The position numbers were made by a program, and so were the translations under genes. Below are positions 8,955 through 17,148 of a DNA stretch of 64,000 nt, piece after piece (within the stretch, counting starts at the first letter, position 1; the number at the start of each line of letters is the position of its first letter). This DNA is from Albidovulum sp. (lineage in GTDB: Bacteria; Pseudomonadota; Alphaproteobacteria; Rhodobacterales; Rhodobacteraceae): NCBI GenBank assembly GCA_026989275.1, contig JALSJQ010000009.1:186001-250000 (forward strand). Reading direction: 5' to 3'. The notes beneath the pieces were generated by a model, which saw only the letters and a program-made list of their open reading frames with translations, ran no database searches and was not told the DNA's origin.

Positions 8955-9015
8955 GTTTCCCTCTCCCTGTTACGCCGCAGGCCCGCGCCGAACGCGGGGG
9001 GCCGTTCGCTACCCC
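8912..9015. repeat. Short direct repeat around the fdhA start
   Basis: The 16-mer GGCCGTTCGCTACCCC, with CGCGGG-type sequence before it, occurs at about 8912-8933 inside the start of fdhA and again at about 8993-9015 in the upstream spacer, differing by one G in the run. The copies are about 80 bases apart. The inner copy encodes GVANG in the N-terminal tail before the Tat motif. Confidence 0.6.
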
Positions 9016-9049
9016 CGCAGGCCGTCCTCCGGCAACCCGAAGACCCCGG

Positions 9050-9247
9050 TCAGAACCGGAGGCTCTCGTAATACTTCTTCATGTGCTCGGTCATGCGGAT
9101 GCCGTGCCCCTTCACGGCCTCGCCCGCCTCGGCCACCTCGGCCCCGGCAAGCGACATCGCTGCCAGGACCGGCGCACCGGTGCCGGCAAGACGGAGGAAA
9201 TCGCGCCGCGTGGCGCCTTCCCGTCGCTCTTTCCTGCGCTGCTTCAT
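9050..9247 (-). CDS. Small Tat-signal protein of the formate dehydrogenase region
   Basis: Protein of 65 residues that is essentially a Tat signal (RRDFLRLAG at about residues 14-22, hydrophobic stretch, AxA-type site) plus a short tail ending HMKKYYESLRF. It matches the small 'formate dehydrogenase region Tat target' family regularly found between torD-like and fdhA genes; its role is unknown. The frame stays open far upstream, but the ATG at 9247 has a GGGAG site directly before it and gives the usual family length. Confidence 0.8.
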   Translation of the reverse strand: MKQRRKERREGATRRDFLRLAGTGAPVLAAMSLAGAEVAEAGEAVKGHGIRMTEHMKKYYESLRF

Positions 9248-9437
9248 GTGGTGTCTCCCTCTCTCTTCTGACTTCCGAAATCGCTCCTCGATCACTCCAC
9301 CTGCGCCCGCCCGACCGACGAATCGACCAGCGATCGCATCGCCCGGCTCATCGACACGGCCCGACTGCCGCTCGGTCAGCACATCCGCAATCGGCGCACC
9401 TGCAACCTTTCCTCGGAACTCCCTCCCGGACGGCAGG

Positions 9438-10085
9438 TCAGGCGGAACCGGCAACGGGGCCGATGGCCTCGCCTTCGCCGACCATGCGGAACATTTCCTC
9501 CTCGACATCCATCATCGCCCGCCCCAGAGCACCTACGGGCGCATAGAAGGCAGCGGACGAAGCCTTTTCGAGATCGGAGAAGAAATGCCGCGCCCAGGGC
9601 GCGATATGGGCACGGAAAAACTCGTTCTGCACCGCGAGCGAGGCCGGTTCGCCAAAGCGGCCGAGGATGAGCCCGGCCATCATCTCGCACAGCGACGCGA
9701 TGCCGTCCTCGGGCTCCATCACCTCGGGCGCGCGCGTGATCGACAGCCGCGCCATGTCGGCCCGCAGATCGGCCAGGGGCTTCTCGTTGAGAAAACCGGT
9801 GCGATAGTAGCTGGCATAGGGGACGAGCTCGCCGCGGCCGATGCCAATGAAGAGCGCCGTGTGCTCGCGTTCGATGCTCTCGGGATCCATCACCCGCGCC
9901 ATCCCCGCCAGGGACTTGACGGCCCGGCCGATCTCTCCCTCCCCCGGCTCGAGCGTGGCAATGCGCGCGAGCGCCGCCGCATCCGGCGGGCGATGCAGAA
10001 GCGCGGCCAGAAGATCGTAGATGGCGGCGCGGGCGATGTCCTCCTCCGCAAGGAGGGTGCTCGCCTCGGCCCTCTCCATCGTCAT
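9438..10085 (-). CDS. TorD/DmsD-family redox-enzyme maturation chaperone
   Basis: Cytoplasmic all-helical chaperone of 215 residues. The family motif is seen as EHTALFIGIGRG followed by VPYASYYRTGFLNEKPL. Such proteins bind the Tat signal of molybdo- or tungsto-enzymes and hold them back until the cofactor is inserted; here the client should be FdhA or the small Tat protein downstream. A GGGGAGGAAAGG site precedes the ATG. A second ATG two codons later is an alternative start. Confidence 0.87.
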   Translation of the reverse strand: MTMERAEASTLLAEEDIARAAIYDLLAALLHRPPDAAALARIATLEPGEGEIGRAVKSLAGMARVMDPESIEREHTALFIGIGRGELVPYASYYRTGFLNEKPLADLRADMARLSITRAPEVMEPEDGIASLCEMMAGLILGRFGEPASLAVQNEFFRAHIAPWARHFFSDLEKASSAAFYAPVGALGRAMMDVEEEMFRMVGEGEAIGPVAGSA

Positions 10086-10165
10086 CCGCCCTTTCCTCCC
10101 CGGTCCTGTCCTTGCTCGACCGCCCGCACCCTTGCCGGGAATCGGAACGGCCCGTTCGGGAGGGA

Positions 10166-10194
10166 GGATAAAATGTCACACCCGCTTCACGCAA
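10166..10194 (-). promoter_or_regulatory. Candidate promoter of the torD-fdh operon
   Basis: On the minus strand, TTGCGT (10189-10194) and TTATCC (10166-10171) are 17 bases apart, upstream of the TorD-family gene in a locally AT-richer stretch. The match to the sigma-70 consensus is moderate and unconfirmed. Confidence 0.3.
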
Positions 10195-10280
10195 ATGTTT
10201 TTTGCATGACGAAAAGAATCAGGAATTGATCTCGCGGCCGACCGGCGCCCTCCGGCCCAACGGGCATGGCCCCGATGACA

Positions 10281-10985
10281 TCATGCCGGGCGAAAGCGCA
10301 TCCGCCGCGGCCGAGGCAGAGGGGGCTCCTCGGCGGGCGACGGCGCCTGCCCGTGCGCGGCTTCCTCCCCCTCCTGCGCCGCGACCGGCGAATCGGTCCC
10401 TGTCGGCGCAGGGTTCTTCGCCACCGGCGGCTGCACCATCACCGGCCCGCCCCCGGCCGCCGGCGCGCCTTCCGGGGCCGCACCTTCCGGGGCCGGAGCG
10501 GGTCGCGTGGCGTCTGCGCTCTCCTTCACCGTCTCCTCCTCCGCCGCCTCGACCATGCCGCGGCCGACGCGGAAGGCGGTCTCGACGATACCGGTGACCA
10601 CCCCTTGGCCGGTGAAGTCCTCGCCGTAATCCACCAGCCCGTCGAGATTTGCCAGCACCGGGTCGAGCTGCCAGAGCCGCCGCAGCGCCCGCCGTCGCAG
10701 GCTTTCGGTGATCGGTGCCTTGAGAAAGTCGCGGATCTCGCCGCGGCCGAGAAGCTCGGGTGCGGGCAGATCGAGCTCGGCCAGCACCTCCTCGTCGCTT
10801 CTTCGCGCGGTGTCGGGAAGCGCCTTGTCCGCAGCGGCGGGCCGCTCCGCTGTGGCCGGCGCCGCCTTCTCCGCCTCCGCCGCTTCCGGGCGACGCTTGA
10901 GGCGCGACCAGCGCGCGAGAAAACCGTCCTCCCTTCCTGCGTCTGCGGCCGCCCTCCGGGGCCGCTTGCGGCCGTCTTCGCTCAT
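10281..10985 (-). CDS. DUF3306 protein of the formate dehydrogenase cluster
   Basis: Protein of 234 residues with the DUF3306 hallmark FLARWSRLKRRP near residue 22 and the segment FLKAPITESLRRRALRRLW near residues 95-115; the C-terminal third is low-complexity Pro/Ala/Glu. No signal peptide or membrane helix is evident. The gene starts inside the end of the DUF3305 gene (4-base ATGA overlap), so the two are translationally coupled. DUF3305/DUF3306 pairs accompany FDH genes in many proteobacteria; a maturation or assembly role is inferred only from that linkage. Confidence 0.82.
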   Translation of the reverse strand: MSEDGRKRPRRAAADAGREDGFLARWSRLKRRPEAAEAEKAAPATAERPAAADKALPDTARRSDEEVLAELDLPAPELLGRGEIRDFLKAPITESLRRRALRRLWQLDPVLANLDGLVDYGEDFTGQGVVTGIVETAFRVGRGMVEAAEEETVKESADATRPAPAPEGAAPEGAPAAGGGPVMVQPPVAKNPAPTGTDSPVAAQEGEEAAHGQAPSPAEEPPLPRPRRMRFRPA

Positions 10986-11602
10986 CGGTCGCCCTCGTCC
11001 TCATCCATCCGCGGGTCGCGCCGCCTTGCCGAGGGGGCGAGAAAGACCGTGCGCGACGAGGCTCGAATGTCCCCGATCCAGGCCTCGCGCCCCTCCTCCT
11101 CGAGCCCCTTGCGCTTGCGTTTGCGGAATCGCTCCTCGCGGTGATGGGCCGCCACGAAATCGGCAATCCATTCGAGGATGGAAGGGGGCATCGGCACCGC
11201 CTCGACCAGCACGTCCTCGCCGTCGAGATAATCCTGGGCGTCATGGGCCGAGGCCGAGACGAACACCACCTCCCAGGGCATCGGCGCCGCCGGATCCTCG
11301 GCCGGTGCCAGCCCCACGAACAGGCTCGGCTCGGCCATGTCGAGGCTGGCGGCATAACCGGAAACCTCGGCCCTGTGCAGCGTGAGCGGCAAGGTCGCGG
11401 CGTGATAGTCGATGCTCTCGCCCTCGCGGCCGATCTCGACCCATTCCGCCTCCGGCGCCGAAGGGATGACGGCGATCGGCCGCCACTCCTCGCCGGCCCA
11501 TTTCATTGCCGGTGGAGAGCGGCGCACGACGATGCCGACATCGAGGCTCTCCTCCTTCGCCCGAAGCGGGCGCGGCGCGGCCGCGGCCTCCCTCTCCGCC
11601 AT
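10982..11602 (-). CDS. DUF3305 protein of the formate dehydrogenase cluster
   Basis: Protein of 206 residues. The core begins LDVGIVVRRSPPAMKWAGEEW and runs through LHRAEVSGYAASL and PMPPSILEWIADFVAAHH, typical of DUF3305; the tail is basic. The frame is open farther upstream, but the ATG at 11602 has a GGAGGGAGG site just before it and gives a family-like length. It is transcribed away from the multi-cluster ferredoxin gene and coupled to the DUF3306 gene. Function unknown. Confidence 0.82.
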   Translation of the reverse strand: MAEREAAAAPRPLRAKEESLDVGIVVRRSPPAMKWAGEEWRPIAVIPSAPEAEWVEIGREGESIDYHAATLPLTLHRAEVSGYAASLDMAEPSLFVGLAPAEDPAAPMPWEVVFVSASAHDAQDYLDGEDVLVEAVPMPPSILEWIADFVAAHHREERFRKRKRKGLEEEGREAWIGDIRASSRTVFLAPSARRRDPRMDEDEGDR

Positions 11603-11668
11603 GCTTTCCTCCCTCCGAAGCGGCGGCCGGCAGCCAGCGGCCGGCACGCCTCCTTGTCTCCGGGGCTC

Positions 11669-11698
11669 AGAGTAAGGATGCCGCCCTGCCGCTGTCAA
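11669..11698 (-). promoter_or_regulatory. Candidate promoter of the DUF3305-DUF3306 genes
   Basis: On the minus strand a perfect TTGACA (11693-11698) is followed after 18 bases by TACTCT (11669-11674), about 70 bases upstream of the DUF3305 start. Confidence 0.4.
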
Positions 11699-11795
11699 AG
11701 GCAAATATCTGAAGAGACGGGCTTTCCCTGCCATGCTGCAACAGCATGCGCCATGCGCCCTTGACACGCGCCCCTTCGCACCCCTTCATGCGGCC

Positions 11796-13832
11796 ATGAG
11801 CGAACAGTCCGACAAGCGCCCCGACATCCTCCTTCTGTGCGACTGCGCCGGCAGCATGCGGCTCGACGACAAGCCGCTTCTTGCCGCGAGCGGCGCCGAC
11901 AAGCTCGTCCGCTGCACCGAGGCCTGCGGCCGCGACCTCGACAAGGTCTCCCGTGCGCTCGGGAAAGGGCAGCGTGTCCTCATCGCCTGCGAACAGGAAG
12001 CACCGCGCTTCACCACCCTCGCCGAGGAACTGGCCGAGAGCGGTGCGGCGCCGGGCGAGACGCGATTCGCCGATATCCGCGACCGGGCCGGCTGGTCCGA
12101 CGAGGCGCCCGCCACCGCCAAGCAGGCCGCCCTTCTCGCCGAGGCCGCGCTGCCGCGCCCCTTCACCCCGACGATGGACGTCACCTCGCCCGGCACCTGC
12201 CTCGTCATCGGGGACGAGGCCGCGCTCGAGGCCGCCGCCCGGCTGACGGACGAGCTGGCCGTCACCGTGCTGCTCACGAAGACGCCCGACTTCGCCGTGC
12301 CCGACGGCCGCTTCGACGTGATCCGGGGGCGCCTGCGCCGCGCCGAGGGCGGGCTCGGCCGGTTCACCGTCACGATCGACGACTTCGCCGAAGCCCGCCG
12401 CTCGGGACGCGGACCGCTCGCCTTCGCTCCGCCCCGGGGGCGGGTGGCGTCGGACTGCGACATCATCCTCGACCTCTCGGGGAACGATCCGCTCTTTCCC
12501 GCCCCCCACAAGCGCGACGGCTATCTGCGGGCCGACCCGCGCGACCGGGCGGCGGTCGAACGGGCCGTCGGCGATGCGCGCGCCCTCGTCGGCACTTTCG
12601 AAAAGCCGCTCTACATCCGCTTCGAGGCCGATCTCTGCGCCCATGCCCGCGCCGGCAAGACCGGCTGCACGCGCTGCCTCGACGTGTGCCCGACCAATGC
12701 CATCACCCCCGACGGCGACCATGTGCGGATCGACCCGCTGATCTGCGCCGGCTGCGGCGAATGCGCCGCCGTCTGTCCCTCGGGCGCCGCCAGCTACGAC
12801 GATCCGCCGGCCGACTTCCTCTTCCGCCGCCTCGTCGCCCTGCAGGGCGCCTTCGGCGAGGCGGCCGCGGCCGACGGCGAGAAACGGCCGCCGCGGCTCC
12901 TCGTGCACGATGCGGAACACGGCAGCGAGATGATCCGCCTCGCGGCCCGCTTCGGACGCGGCCTGCCGGCAGACGTGATCCCGCTTGCCGTCAACAATGT
13001 CGAAGGGTTCGGCCATGCCGAGATGCTGGCCGCGCTCGGCACCGGCTTTGCCGAAGTGCTCGTGCTCCTGAGCCCGCGAACCGACCGCACCGTGCCCGAA
13101 CGCGAGAAGGCGCTTGCCGAGGCGATCCTGGCCGAGAAGGGCGCCGCACGCATCCGTTTCCTCTCGCCGGAAACGCCCGACACGCTCGAAGAGATGCTGC
13201 GCGAGTCGGCGCCAGAGGCCACAATCGGAACGAATGTTATCCCGATGGGGCGGCGGCGCGACGCGGTGCGCACCATCGCCCAGGCGCTCCACGGCGACGA
13301 GGTTGCTCCGCTGCCCTTGCCCGAAGGCGCGCCCTATGGTGCCGTCGTCGTCGACGAGGCAGCCTGCACGCTCTGCCTCGCCTGTGCCTCGCTCTGCCCC
13401 GCCGGCGCGCTCGGCGACAACCCGGACAAGCCGCAGCTGCGCTTCCAGGAGAGCGCCTGCCTGCAATGCGGCATCTGCGAAGCGGCCTGCCCCGAGGAGG
13501 CGATCACCCTCGTGCCGCGGCTGGCCACGGGCCGCGAAGCGCTGCGCTGGCGCGTGCTCAAGGAGGAAGAACCCTTCGCCTGCATCTCCTGCGGCAAGCC
13601 CTTCGGCGTCCGCTCCACCATCGAACGGATCAGCGAGAAGCTCGCGGGTCAGCACTGGATGTTCGCCGACGACGGACGCGCGAAGCTGATCCAGATGTGC
13701 GACGACTGCCGCGTCCGCGCCCAGTATCACGACGAGAATTCCCCCTTCCGCCTCGGCACGCCGCACAAGCCGCGGACCACGGAGGACTATCTCGAGGGGG
13801 ATGCGCCGGACGAGCCGCCCACCCGCCACTGA
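11796..13832 (+). CDS. Multi-cluster ferredoxin-like protein of the formate dehydrogenase cluster
   Basis: Protein of 678 residues with two double [4Fe-4S] ferredoxin units. The first has CTRCLDVCPTNAI and CAGCGECAAVCPSGA; the second has CTLCLACASLCPAGAL and CLQCGICEAACPEEAI. A further CISCG ... CDDCR set near the C-terminus may bind a metal. The N-terminal region (LLLCDCAGSM, VRCTEACGRDL, VLIACEQEAP) resembles cysteine-rich parts of HdrA-like proteins. It has no signal peptide, so it is probably cytoplasmic. It is a recurrent partner of DUF3305/3306 next to FDH and may supply electrons for enzyme maturation or take electrons from it. The start is uncertain: an in-frame ATG 21 codons upstream exists, and neither has a clear ribosome binding site. 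A perfect TTGACA at 11761 could give a nearly leaderless transcript. Confidence 0.8.
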   Translation: MSEQSDKRPDILLLCDCAGSMRLDDKPLLAASGADKLVRCTEACGRDLDKVSRALGKGQRVLIACEQEAPRFTTLAEELAESGAAPGETRFADIRDRAGWSDEAPATAKQAALLAEAALPRPFTPTMDVTSPGTCLVIGDEAALEAAARLTDELAVTVLLTKTPDFAVPDGRFDVIRGRLRRAEGGLGRFTVTIDDFAEARRSGRGPLAFAPPRGRVASDCDIILDLSGNDPLFPAPHKRDGYLRADPRDRAAVERAVGDARALVGTFEKPLYIRFEADLCAHARAGKTGCTRCLDVCPTNAITPDGDHVRIDPLICAGCGECAAVCPSGAASYDDPPADFLFRRLVALQGAFGEAAAADGEKRPPRLLVHDAEHGSEMIRLAARFGRGLPADVIPLAVNNVEGFGHAEMLAALGTGFAEVLVLLSPRTDRTVPEREKALAEAILAEKGAARIRFLSPETPDTLEEMLRESAPEATIGTNVIPMGRRRDAVRTIAQALHGDEVAPLPLPEGAPYGAVVVDEAACTLCLACASLCPAGALGDNPDKPQLRFQESACLQCGICEAACPEEAITLVPRLATGREALRWRVLKEEEPFACISCGKPFGVRSTIERISEKLAGQHWMFADDGRAKLIQMCDDCRVRAQYHDENSPFRLGTPHKPRTTEDYLEGDAPDEPPTRH

Positions 13833-13841
13833 CACCGCGCT

Positions 13842-14651
13842 TCAGCGCATCTCCACCGGCTTGCCGAGATCCTTCGGCGCGAGCCGGGCGACATAGGCGA
13901 GAACGTCCTCGACATCGTCGAGCGTCATCCGCACCGGGGCGATCGGCACCGGCCGGGAGGGCGGGCGCTCCGGGCTCATCTCCTCGACATCGACCAGCCC
14001 GAGATGGGGCCGCAGCGACCAGAAGACCGAGAAGCGCCGCTGCCAGTCGGGCAGGGCCCTCAGCGCCATGAAGGAAGGCGTCGAGCCAATTCCGGCATAA
14101 GGGTCGGCAGGCTCGACCACATGGCAGCGGCGGCAATGCCTGCGGGCCAGGACATGACCGCGCTGCGGATCCCCCTCGAACTTCGCCGGCTTGACGACGA
14201 CGGGCGCCTTGTCGGCCGGGGTAAAGGCGGGGTTCTTCTCGTCGGGAAAGCTCTCGATCGCCGCCTTTCCCGGGCGCGAGAACATCCAGTCGAGAAAGGC
14301 CCGGGCCGCCGCCGCCCGGGCAGGCTCCTTCGTCAGAACCAGATAGAGATAACGGCGATCGCCCTTCCTTTCCACCAGGGCAGGGCGCAGGAGAACGGCC
14401 TGCGCCCGCAGACTTTCATCGATGCTCCCGACCGGCAGCAGCGCGGCATCGGCTTCTTCGAGCGTCCCGACCGGCAGGACGCGGATGCCGCTGCGAAAGC
14501 GGAAGCGCGGCGCGAGGTAGCGCACGAGCCCCGCCCCGGCGAGATCGGGCGCGACGAAGAGGCGGAAGGCATCGGCCGCGGCACGGCCCGGCCCCGCCCC
14601 GGCCAGAAGCCAGACGAGACAGGCGGAAAGGAGAACGGAAAGACGACACAT
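13842..14651 (-). CDS. Exported cytochrome c with TupA-like N-terminal domain
   Basis: Protein of 269 residues with a Sec signal (about residues 1-25). Residues 28-135 look like a shortened solute-binding protein: the start (RLFVAPDLAGAGLVRYLAPRF) and the end (AFLDWMFSRPGKAAIESF) parallel the first strand-helix and last helix of TupA-type proteins. The C-terminal part is a monoheme cytochrome c with CRRCH at residues 173-177 and a late MTLDDVEDVLAYV helix. It faces the ferredoxin gene tail to tail with 9 bases between stops. It may carry electrons in the periplasm near FDH or sense an oxyanion; both are inference. The binding-protein resemblance was judged by eye. Confidence 0.7.
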   Translation of the reverse strand: MCRLSVLLSACLVWLLAGAGPGRAAADAFRLFVAPDLAGAGLVRYLAPRFRFRSGIRVLPVGTLEEADAALLPVGSIDESLRAQAVLLRPALVERKGDRRYLYLVLTKEPARAAAARAFLDWMFSRPGKAAIESFPDEKNPAFTPADKAPVVVKPAKFEGDPQRGHVLARRHCRRCHVVEPADPYAGIGSTPSFMALRALPDWQRRFSVFWSLRPHLGLVDVEEMSPERPPSRPVPIAPVRMTLDDVEDVLAYVARLAPKDLGKPVEMR

Positions 14652-14730
14652 GGCTCACCCTGCGGCTTGACGGTGGCCGATGATAGCACGGGACGCATCG
14701 CTTCGTCAGCCGCCCCGACCCGCAAAAGGC

Positions 14731-14758
14731 GAAAGCCCCCGCCGGGGCAGGGGCTTTC
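14731..14758 (-). terminator. Terminator after the sulP operon
   Basis: Inverted repeat GAAAGCCCC / GGGGCTTTC with a 10-base loop, followed on the minus strand by GCCTTTTGC. It sits 36 bases beyond the sulP stop and also lies before the cytochrome c gene start. Confidence 0.5.
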
Positions 14759-14794
14759 ACGCGGCAATGCAGGTGACGGCGGCTCGGCTCCCGG

Positions 14795-16594
14795 TCAGGC
14801 GGCCGAGGGCTTGAGACCGCCCGCAGACGCAGCCTCCGGGGCCGCGTCGGCCCGCCCGGCCGCCGGCGGCCGCGCCTTTTCGCCCGCATCCTCCTCCCTG
14901 AGCGCCTCGAAGGCCTCGTTCTGGGTGAAGAACACCTTGCCGGTGAGCTCCTCGAGGAAGTGCGAGCGATGCAGCCGGTCCATCACCGGCCCCTTGATCT
15001 CGGTGAGGTGAAGCGTGACGCCCGCATCCTTCAGCCGGCTGTTGATCTGCTCGAGGCTCTCGAGGGCCGACGTGTCGATATGGTTGATCGCGGTGCCGAC
15101 CAGCACCACATGGCGGATCTCCGGGTGGCGGGCGATCATGTCGTAGATCAGTTCCTCGAGGAACCGGGCGTTGGGGAAGTAGAGGCTCTCATCGACCCGG
15201 ATCATCAGCACATGGGGCAGCGTCTCCACCTTGTGGCGCAGCACGTTGCGGAAATGCTCGGTCCCCGGCACCCGGCCGACGATGGCGTAATGGGGCGTCG
15301 AGGTGCGCTTGAGATAGAGGAAGAGCGAGATCAGCACCCCGGCCAGCACCCCGGCCTCCACCCCCACCGTCAGGGTGATGACGATGGTGGCGAGGATCGC
15401 CGAGAAGTCGGCCTTGGAGTATTTCCAGGTCAGCTTCAGCGGGCCGAAATCCACCAGCGAAAGCACGGCCACGATGATGGTGGCGCCGAGCGTCGCCTTG
15501 GGCAGGAAATAGAGGAACGGCGTGAGATAGAGCGTTGCCAGCGCAATGCCGACGGCGGTGAAGGCCCCGGCTGCGGGCGTGCGGGCGCCGGCGTCGAAGT
15601 TGACGACCGAGCGCGAGAAGCCGCCCGTCACCGGAAAGCCGCGGGAGATGGCCGAGGCGATGTTGGCCGCCCCGAGGGCGATCATCTCCTGGTCCGGATC
15701 GACCCGCTCGCGCCGCCGCGCCGCCAGCGTCTGCGCCACCGAGATCGTCTCGACATAGCCGAGGATCGAGATCAGCAGCGCCGAGACGGCCAGCGAACCC
15801 CACATCTCGAGATCGAAGGGCGGAAGCGCCAGCTTCGGCAGCGCGTTCGGAATGTCCCCGACAATGGACACGCCAAGCTCGTGCATGTCGAAGAGCCTGA
15901 CCGCCGCGATCGAGACGAGGATGGCGAAGACCGGCGCCGCCTTGGTGAGCACGTCGGCAAGGCGCGGCCTGAGGCCGAAGGAGATCAGCAGCGCCTTCAT
16001 CTTCTTGCGAGACCAGTAGATGAAGATCAGCGCCGGCAGGCCGATGGCGAATGTCGCCCAGTTGAACTTGTCGAGATGGAGCCAGAGATTCTCGAGGATC
16101 TCGACGAGGTTGTGGCCCCGGGCCGGAATGCCGGTGATCGACTTGAGCTGCCCGGCGGCGATGATGAAGGCCGAGGCGGTGATGAAACCCGAGATCACCG
16201 GATGCGACAGGAAGTTGGCGAGAAAGCCGAGCCTCAGGAGCCCCATCCCGGCAAGCATCAGCCCCGAGAGGAAGGCCAGCACGATCGCCGCGGCGGCATA
16301 TTCGGGCGTTCCCTGCGCCGCCACGGCCGAGGCGGCGGTGGCGGTCATCAGCGAGGCCACGGCCACCGGCCCGACGGCGATGGTCATCGAGGTGCCGAAG
16401 ATCGCATAGACGATGATCGGCAGGATCGAGGCGTAAAGGCCCGCTTCGGGCGGCAGCCCGGCCAGGAGCGCATAGGCCAGCGACTGGGGAATGAGCATGA
16501 TCGTGACGATCACCGCCGCGATCAGGTCGGAAACGAACGTGTCACGGTTGTAGCGCGGCACCCATTGGAGGATCGGGAAATATTTCTTCAACAT
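14795..16594 (-). CDS. SulP-family anion transporter with STAS domain
   Basis: Inner-membrane transporter of 599 residues. The N-terminal half contains the SulP features (IPQSLAYALLAGLPPEAGLYAS region and about 12 hydrophobic segments to residue about 410); residues 440-560 form a STAS domain with VLVGTAINHIDTSALESLE. The substrate may be sulfate, sulfite, thiosulfate or bicarbonate; its position at the end of a persulfide/thiosulfate operon points to a sulfur oxyanion, possibly export of sulfite made by the dioxygenase. The last 40 residues are Ala/Pro rich and variable. A hairpin pair separates it from the preceding gene, so expression may be reduced relative to the operon. Confidence 0.88.
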   Translation of the reverse strand: MLKKYFPILQWVPRYNRDTFVSDLIAAVIVTIMLIPQSLAYALLAGLPPEAGLYASILPIIVYAIFGTSMTIAVGPVAVASLMTATAASAVAAQGTPEYAAAAIVLAFLSGLMLAGMGLLRLGFLANFLSHPVISGFITASAFIIAAGQLKSITGIPARGHNLVEILENLWLHLDKFNWATFAIGLPALIFIYWSRKKMKALLISFGLRPRLADVLTKAAPVFAILVSIAAVRLFDMHELGVSIVGDIPNALPKLALPPFDLEMWGSLAVSALLISILGYVETISVAQTLAARRRERVDPDQEMIALGAANIASAISRGFPVTGGFSRSVVNFDAGARTPAAGAFTAVGIALATLYLTPFLYFLPKATLGATIIVAVLSLVDFGPLKLTWKYSKADFSAILATIVITLTVGVEAGVLAGVLISLFLYLKRTSTPHYAIVGRVPGTEHFRNVLRHKVETLPHVLMIRVDESLYFPNARFLEELIYDMIARHPEIRHVVLVGTAINHIDTSALESLEQINSRLKDAGVTLHLTEIKGPVMDRLHRSHFLEELTGKVFFTQNEAFEALREEDAGEKARPPAAGRADAAPEAASAGGLKPSAA

Positions 16595-16616
16595 GGCTTG
16601 TCACCTGCAAATTGCG

Positions 16617-16632
16617 AAAAGCCCGCTCGGGC
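16617..16632 (-). terminator. Terminator-like hairpin between DUF442 gene and sulP
   Basis: On the minus strand GCCC-GAGC-GGGC is followed by TTTT. The stem is only four G/C pairs. It lies about 80 bases past the DUF442 stop and 22 bases before the sulP start, so it may attenuate transcription into sulP. Confidence 0.4.
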
Positions 16633-16650
16633 GAAGAGCACGCTCTTCGC
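16631..16650. promoter_or_regulatory. Perfect 9-bp inverted repeat before sulP
   Basis: GCGAAGAGC and its complement GCTCTTCGC are separated by only two bases. Such a tight palindrome can be a protein-binding site or the base of an mRNA hairpin. It adjoins the terminator-like hairpin upstream of sulP. No regulator can be named. Confidence 0.5.
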
Positions 16651-16709
16651 ATCGGATGGGAGGGCGGGAAAACGGCCGGGGCGGGGCGGGCCACCCCGGC
16701 CGGTGCGGT

Positions 16710-17138
16710 TCAGGCGGCCTTGGCGAGCGCCTCGATCTGCGGAACGAGATGCGACACGTCATAGCCCGCCGCCGCCACGCTCGAGACGATCTCCTCGGTC
16801 GGCCGCCGGCCTGCCTCGGCCAGCGACCAGAGGATGGCGCTGCGGTTGCCCGAGCGGCAATAGGCGAAGACCGGGCCGTCCGCCTCGTCGATCACCTTGC
16901 GCTGCAGGGCGACGTTGTCCATCGTCAGCGCCCCCGAGACCACGGGGTTGTAGACGAAGGTCAGCCCCGCCTCGCGCGCCGCGAGAGCCACGGCATCGGA
17001 GGTGTTGCCGTCCTCGATCTCGGCATCGGGCCGGTTGTCGATCAGCACCTTGTAACCGGCTTCGGCGATCGCCTTCACGTCCTGCGGCGTGATCTGGCCC
17101 GTCACGGCATAGTCGGGCGTGATGATACGGTATTCCAT
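16710..17138 (-). CDS. DUF442 (Blh-type) phosphatase-like sulfur-transfer protein
   Basis: Cytoplasmic protein of 142 residues of the TIGR01244/DUF442 family. The active loop is CRSGNRS with C94 and R99, a dual-specificity-phosphatase-like fold that in Blh-type proteins acts as a sulfurtransferase or rhodanese-like domain. In many bacteria this domain is fused to the metallo-beta-lactamase dioxygenase; here it is a separate gene in the same operon, 10 bases downstream of the second YeeE half. It probably feeds glutathione persulfide chemistry. A GGAG-type site precedes the ATG. Confidence 0.85.
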   Translation of the reverse strand: MEYRIITPDYAVTGQITPQDVKAIAEAGYKVLIDNRPDAEIEDGNTSDAVALAAREAGLTFVYNPVVSGALTMDNVALQRKVIDEADGPVFAYCRSGNRSAILWSLAEAGRRPTEEIVSSVAAAGYDVSHLVPQIEALAKAA

Positions 17139-17148
17139 GGCACACTCC

